Source: Chromatiaceae bacterium (GTDB lineage Bacteria; Pseudomonadota; Gammaproteobacteria; Chromatiales; Chromatiaceae). From it: a DNA stretch of 17,918 bases. A program made the translations under genes and the position numbers. The stretch is taken from contig JAEHCY010000207.1 in the NCBI GenBank assembly GCA_016880695.1, positions 1-17,918 on the forward strand, in the 5' to 3' direction. Position 1 is the stretch's first letter. Each line of letters opens with the position of its first letter. The notes under the pieces were generated by a model. The model was not told the origin of the DNA and did not search any database. It worked only from the letters and a program-made list of their open reading frames with translations. Of the stretch, positions 15,413 through 17,918 are shown piece after piece.

Positions 15413-16747
15413 CTACTGCGATCGACCAGGACCAAAGCCCGCGCCAGGGGGAGGCGGAGGCATCTCACCTGCTCCTCCAGACCCGGGCCCGTAACCCTGG
15501 GGTCCCCACCAGCCGGGTCCGGAGCCCTGTGGGCCACTGTAGCCTGATCCAGGATACTGGGGGCCGCCGAAGCTCTGCGGACCATAGCCCTCGGGCGTGC
15601 CGTACCCTCTGCCCTGACCCCAGGGAACCTCTTGCCCTGTTCCGAAGCCCTGTGGCATACCGAAGCCGGGGCCGGGGCCATAACCCTGGGGTTGCCGTTG
15701 TCCGGGCCAGTCGCCTTGCGGCATGGCGGCGGGCGGGCCGCCGAAGCCCTGGAGCCCGGGTCCGGGTCCCGGCAGTGGCTGCGACGGGGTTCCGGGTTGT
15801 GCTTGCGGGCCCCAGGCCGGTGGCATCATCCGCGGGGGCGGTCCACCTGGGCCACCGAAGATCGCTTGTGCCGCCTCCTTTTGCTCTGCCGTCATCTGGT
15901 TGACGATGGCCTGGTAACGATCCCGTGCCTCCGGGCTCAGCCAGGGTGCCTCGCCCATCGAGCACAGGGGCATCTCGGGCATGTCGATGCCGCCTTCCTT
16001 CGCCCGTTCACGCATGGTTTTCCACATCTCCTGACGGAATGCCTGTCGCTCGGCCGGCGTCATGTTGCGCATCTTCTCGAAGTGCTCCCGATGCTCCTCC
16101 TCGGACATGAGGCCCTGCTTCCAGGGCGGGGCTTGCGGCATCTCCACACCCCGTGCCTTGGCCCGTTCCCTCATCTGCTGATAGTGCTGCTCCCGCATGG
16201 CCTCGATCTGTTCCTTGGACATGGCCTGGTCGGGCATCGCGGGGGGCTGTGGTGGCTGGGGGGGTACGAAACCGGCCGTGGGGGGCGCAGTAAGGTTCCC
16301 TGGGAACGCCCCCCCCTGTTGCCGCATCTCCTCGTTCGACAACCACCGCGGCTCAGGGAGTTTCTGCTGTGCCCAAGGGGCCGCCTCGGGCAGTGCAATA
16401 CCCGCCGTCCCTGCGCGCTGACGCAGCTCCTCGTAGCGGCCGTTGCGCTCCTCCATCTGCTGCTGATGGCGCTTCTGCATTTCGTCGAAGCGGGCCTGAA
16501 CCTCCGGGGGCAAGGGTGGTGGCTGAACCGACCCCATCGGCGCGGGCGGGGCGGGTGCCGCAGCGGCGGGGGCGCCGCTGGCGACCGGTGCGGCAGCGGG
16601 GGCTTGTGCTGGGCTGCTCGCTTCCGCGGCCGCCTGGGGCGCTGCCGCTGGGGTCGCGGGCTCCGCCGCCCAAGGGGTGTGTCCATAGAGGGCAAGGGAC
16701 AGGGCTCCAAGGGAGGTGACGGTAAGCAAGGTGGTGGGGCGCCTCAT
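15413..16747 (-). CDS. Exported repeat-rich low-complexity protein, function unknown
   Basis: A 444-residue protein with a Sec signal peptide (basic MRR start, hydrophobic 7-21, likely cleavage after PWAA at residue 28). Four regions follow. An Ala/Pro-rich spacer spans about 28-80. A charged helical region (about 82-295) contains three copies of a module that ends with Arg-rich helix then MP and PW: residues 97-125, 184-209 (MRERAKARGVEMPQAPPW) and 240-269. LTXXQ-like stretches such as MTPAERQAF and LSPEARDRYQA occur in it. A Gly/Pro/Tyr/Gln-rich tail (about 297-444) carries repeated GYGP and GFG motifs. A single cysteine is at 262. An AGGAGA ribosome-binding site precedes the ATG. The gene is monocistronic. 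No known enzyme motif is visible; a structural, chaperone-like or sulfur-globule-associated role is speculation. Confidence 0.8.
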   Translation of the reverse strand: MRRPTTLLTVTSLGALSLALYGHTPWAAEPATPAAAPQAAAEASSPAQAPAAAPVASGAPAAAAPAPPAPMGSVQPPPLPPEVQARFDEMQKRHQQQMEERNGRYEELRQRAGTAGIALPEAAPWAQQKLPEPRWLSNEEMRQQGGAFPGNLTAPPTAGFVPPQPPQPPAMPDQAMSKEQIEAMREQHYQQMRERAKARGVEMPQAPPWKQGLMSEEEHREHFEKMRNMTPAERQAFRQEMWKTMRERAKEGGIDMPEMPLCSMGEAPWLSPEARDRYQAIVNQMTAEQKEAAQAIFGGPGGPPPRMMPPAWGPQAQPGTPSQPLPGPGPGLQGFGGPPAAMPQGDWPGQRQPQGYGPGPGFGMPQGFGTGQEVPWGQGRGYGTPEGYGPQSFGGPQYPGSGYSGPQGSGPGWWGPQGYGPGSGGAGEMPPPPPGAGFGPGRSQ

Positions 16748-17029
16748 CGCGGGTCTCTCCTGTTTGATGGATGAAGTCGGGAAGCCTGAACCTCTAGAGC
16801 GAGCACCGCTGGCGCTCAGCCGAATGGGCTCGCTTCCTATGGGTTGGCAGCATGAAATTGCTGGTCTGAAAGCTTACGATAGTGCCGCGCCGATGGGAAC
16901 AAAACCTGGAAGCGATTCGGTGCATCCAGGGTTTCCCCTGGCCGTTTGTTGTTGGCATCGGCGGTGCGCCTTGCGGTTACCGAGGCGCCGCGCGTAGGGC
17001 ACCGATCCGAATCACCCGAGGGCAGGTGG
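16748..17029. other. Divergent intergenic region without a recognised gene
   Basis: This 282-bp stretch separates the exported repeat protein (minus) from the TerB-like gene (plus) and must hold both promoters. TTGGCA at 16844-16849 is a good -35-like hexamer on the plus strand, but no convincing -10 lies at 16-18 bp. A small inverted repeat, CCAGGG-TTTC-CCCTGG, is at about 16926-16941. Plus-strand codons in the TerB frame are open from 16946, but that extension lacks family character. Confidence 0.5.
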
Positions 17030-17494
17030 ATGTCAGGAATACTCAGCGGCCTTATCCGCGGCTACCAGGAACAGCTCCGCAGGCATCGTAATCGTCCCTT
17101 TCTGCGCGCGGCGATGGCGGCCTGCGCCCTGGTGTCGATGGCCGGTGGTGTGGTTTCCCTGCGCCAACGGGTGCAAATGGACCAGATCATGGAAACCCTC
17201 GACGGTCTCAAGGTGTTCGATCCCCATGAGGGGGTGGACCTGTTCAATGACTTTGTCGAGTCGATCGCCGCCGACCCGGTATCGGGACATGCGCAGGCGT
17301 TGGCGGTGGTGGACGAGGAAGTGGCCGAAGAGCCAGAGAAGGCGCAGTTGTTGATTCGGATCTGTGCGGCGGTGGTTGAGCAGGAGGGGACCGCCGCTGA
17401 GCAGGAGTGGAAAGAGATTCGCACCCTGTGCGATCGCTTCGCTCTCGAGCCGGAGGAATGTGGCCTCGACTCAGTCCGTCGCAGGACCACCTGA
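17030..17494 (+). CDS. Small TerB-like protein
   Basis: A 154-residue, mostly helical protein. The N-terminal 25 residues are basic and lead into a hydrophobic stretch (about 26-42), possibly a membrane-associated helix. Residues about 44-145 resemble the TerB/DjlA-type helical domain: LKVFDPHEGVDLFNDFVESI, then a run of helices with acidic residues and LIRICAAVVEQEGTAAEQEWKEI near 108-130 in the position of the family's second metal-binding repeat. TerB domains bind metal ions and are often tied to tellurite resistance or envelope stress, but isolated TerB-like proteins have no firm role. The frame opens at 16946; ATG 17030, after GGCAGGTGG, is preferred. No ter operon is nearby. Confidence 0.65.
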   Translation: MSGILSGLIRGYQEQLRRHRNRPFLRAAMAACALVSMAGGVVSLRQRVQMDQIMETLDGLKVFDPHEGVDLFNDFVESIAADPVSGHAQALAVVDEEVAEEPEKAQLLIRICAAVVEQEGTAAEQEWKEIRTLCDRFALEPEECGLDSVRRRTT

Positions 17495-17722
17495 TCTGCT
17501 ATCGCCAGGGGCAAGAGCGGCCCCCCGGTGGGCGGAGGGTGATGCGCTCGGTTAGGGGCATCGTTGCGGTGCGCATTCCCAACCCCGTTTCCAAGTCGCC
17601 TCGGTCCTGGTCATCCTGAACAATGCGAGGGGCTCACCTGACCCGGGTATTGCCAAGGAGGCCCGTGGGGGCTTTCCCCGGGCGGCGGTGGTGGGGTGCT
17701 CGCTTCGGGGCGGAGGTTTCCC
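17495..17722. other. Intergenic region without a recognised gene
   Basis: This 228-bp GC-rich stretch between the TerB-like gene and the phosphomannomutase start shows no convincing ORF. An imperfect hairpin (GCCCGTGGGG at 17661-17670 with CCCCGGGC at 17676-17683) lies 40 bp before the next ATG. GGAGG at 17712-17716 serves as ribosome-binding site for that gene. Confidence 0.45.
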
Positions 17723-17918
17723 ATGCTGATCGATGAGTTGATGCAGGAAAGCGGGGTCGCCTTCGGTACCAGCGGCGCCCGCGGCCTGGCTCGCGCGATG
17801 ACGGACCGGGTGTGCTATGGATACACTCTTGGTTTCCTCCAGTACCTGAGAGCGCGGGGCGACCTGCGCGCGGGTGGGGAAGTCGGCATCGCCGGCGACC
17901 GCCGCCCGAGCACCGGCC
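17723..17918 (+). CDS. Phosphomannomutase/phosphoglucomutase (partial, N-terminus only)
   Basis: The first 65 codons of an alpha-D-phosphohexomutase, cut by the window edge. The ATG at 17723 has a GGAGG ribosome-binding site 6 bp upstream. The N-terminal signature VAFGTSGARGLARAM (residues 12-26) and the later GIAGDRRPST (56-65) match the first conserved blocks of the family. Such enzymes interconvert hexose-1- and hexose-6-phosphates for exopolysaccharide, LPS or glycogen metabolism. The catalytic phosphoserine loop and the sugar-specificity loop lie beyond the edge, so mannose, glucose or glucosamine preference cannot be decided. Confidence 0.85.
   Translation, partial: MLIDELMQESGVAFGTSGARGLARAMTDRVCYGYTLGFLQYLRARGDLRAGGEVGIAGDRRPSTG

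Noticed and set aside
15632..16774. 380-residue plus-strand ORF opposite the exported repeat protein
   Set aside because: The minus-strand frame has a signal peptide, repeats and a good ribosome-binding site. The plus-strand translation is Leu/Arg/Gly-rich without structure.
16946..17029. 28-residue extension of the TerB-like protein
   Set aside because: It lacks conserved features, and the ATG at 17030 has a purine-rich ribosome-binding site.
17661..17683. GC-rich hairpin before the phosphomannomutase start
   Set aside because: The stem has a bulge and no T-run follows. It may be chance in such GC-rich DNA, so it is only mentioned in the intergenic entry.

Overview
The window is GC-rich and densely coded. 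It is chromosomal DNA of a gammaproteobacterium. The run ntrY-like kinase / DUF4390 / rsmB / fmt / def, divergent from LysM / dprA / topA, followed by purE, tsaC, hemF, hemB and aroE, is a typical gammaproteobacterial housekeeping neighbourhood. The high GC, short overlaps and gene content resemble Chromatiales/Ectothiorhodospiraceae-type bacteria. That placement is an inference from gene order and composition, not from a search. No rRNA, tRNA, CRISPR array, IS element or phage gene was recognised.

Left arm (1-4630, minus strand), in transcription order: def, fmt, rsmB, a DUF4390 protein and the 5' two-thirds of an NtrY-like membrane histidine kinase that runs off the left edge. The last three overlap or nearly touch, which suggests translational coupling. 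Together they cover formyl-Met-tRNA formation, N-terminal deformylation, 16S rRNA methylation and a membrane signalling unit.

Central arm (4756-11621, plus strand): an exported LysM protein, dprA, topA with four C-terminal zinc-ribbon motifs, purE, tsaC and hemF. The smg gene often found between dprA and topA is absent, and a TTGACA promoter-like element lies in the gap. purK is not beside purE.

Haem/shikimate region (11618-14725): a minus-strand thioredoxin-mlaC pair lies between hemF and hemB-aroE. hemF and mlaC converge and share one palindromic CTAG for both stop codons. HemB has the metal-site pattern of magnesium-type porphobilinogen synthases. A perfect 12-bp tandem duplication sits directly upstream of the putative hemB promoter.

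Right arm (14832-17918), the least ordinary part: a small eight-cysteine YkgJ-like protein; a strong hairpin; a convergent exported low-complexity protein with three copies of a helix-then-MP..PW module and a Gly/Pro/Tyr/Gln-rich tail; a small TerB-like protein; and the first 65 codons of a phosphomannomutase/phosphoglucomutase. The exported repeat protein is the best candidate for something undescribed. A structural role, for example sulfur-globule-envelope-like, or an LTXXQ/Spy-like periplasmic role are both possible but unproven.
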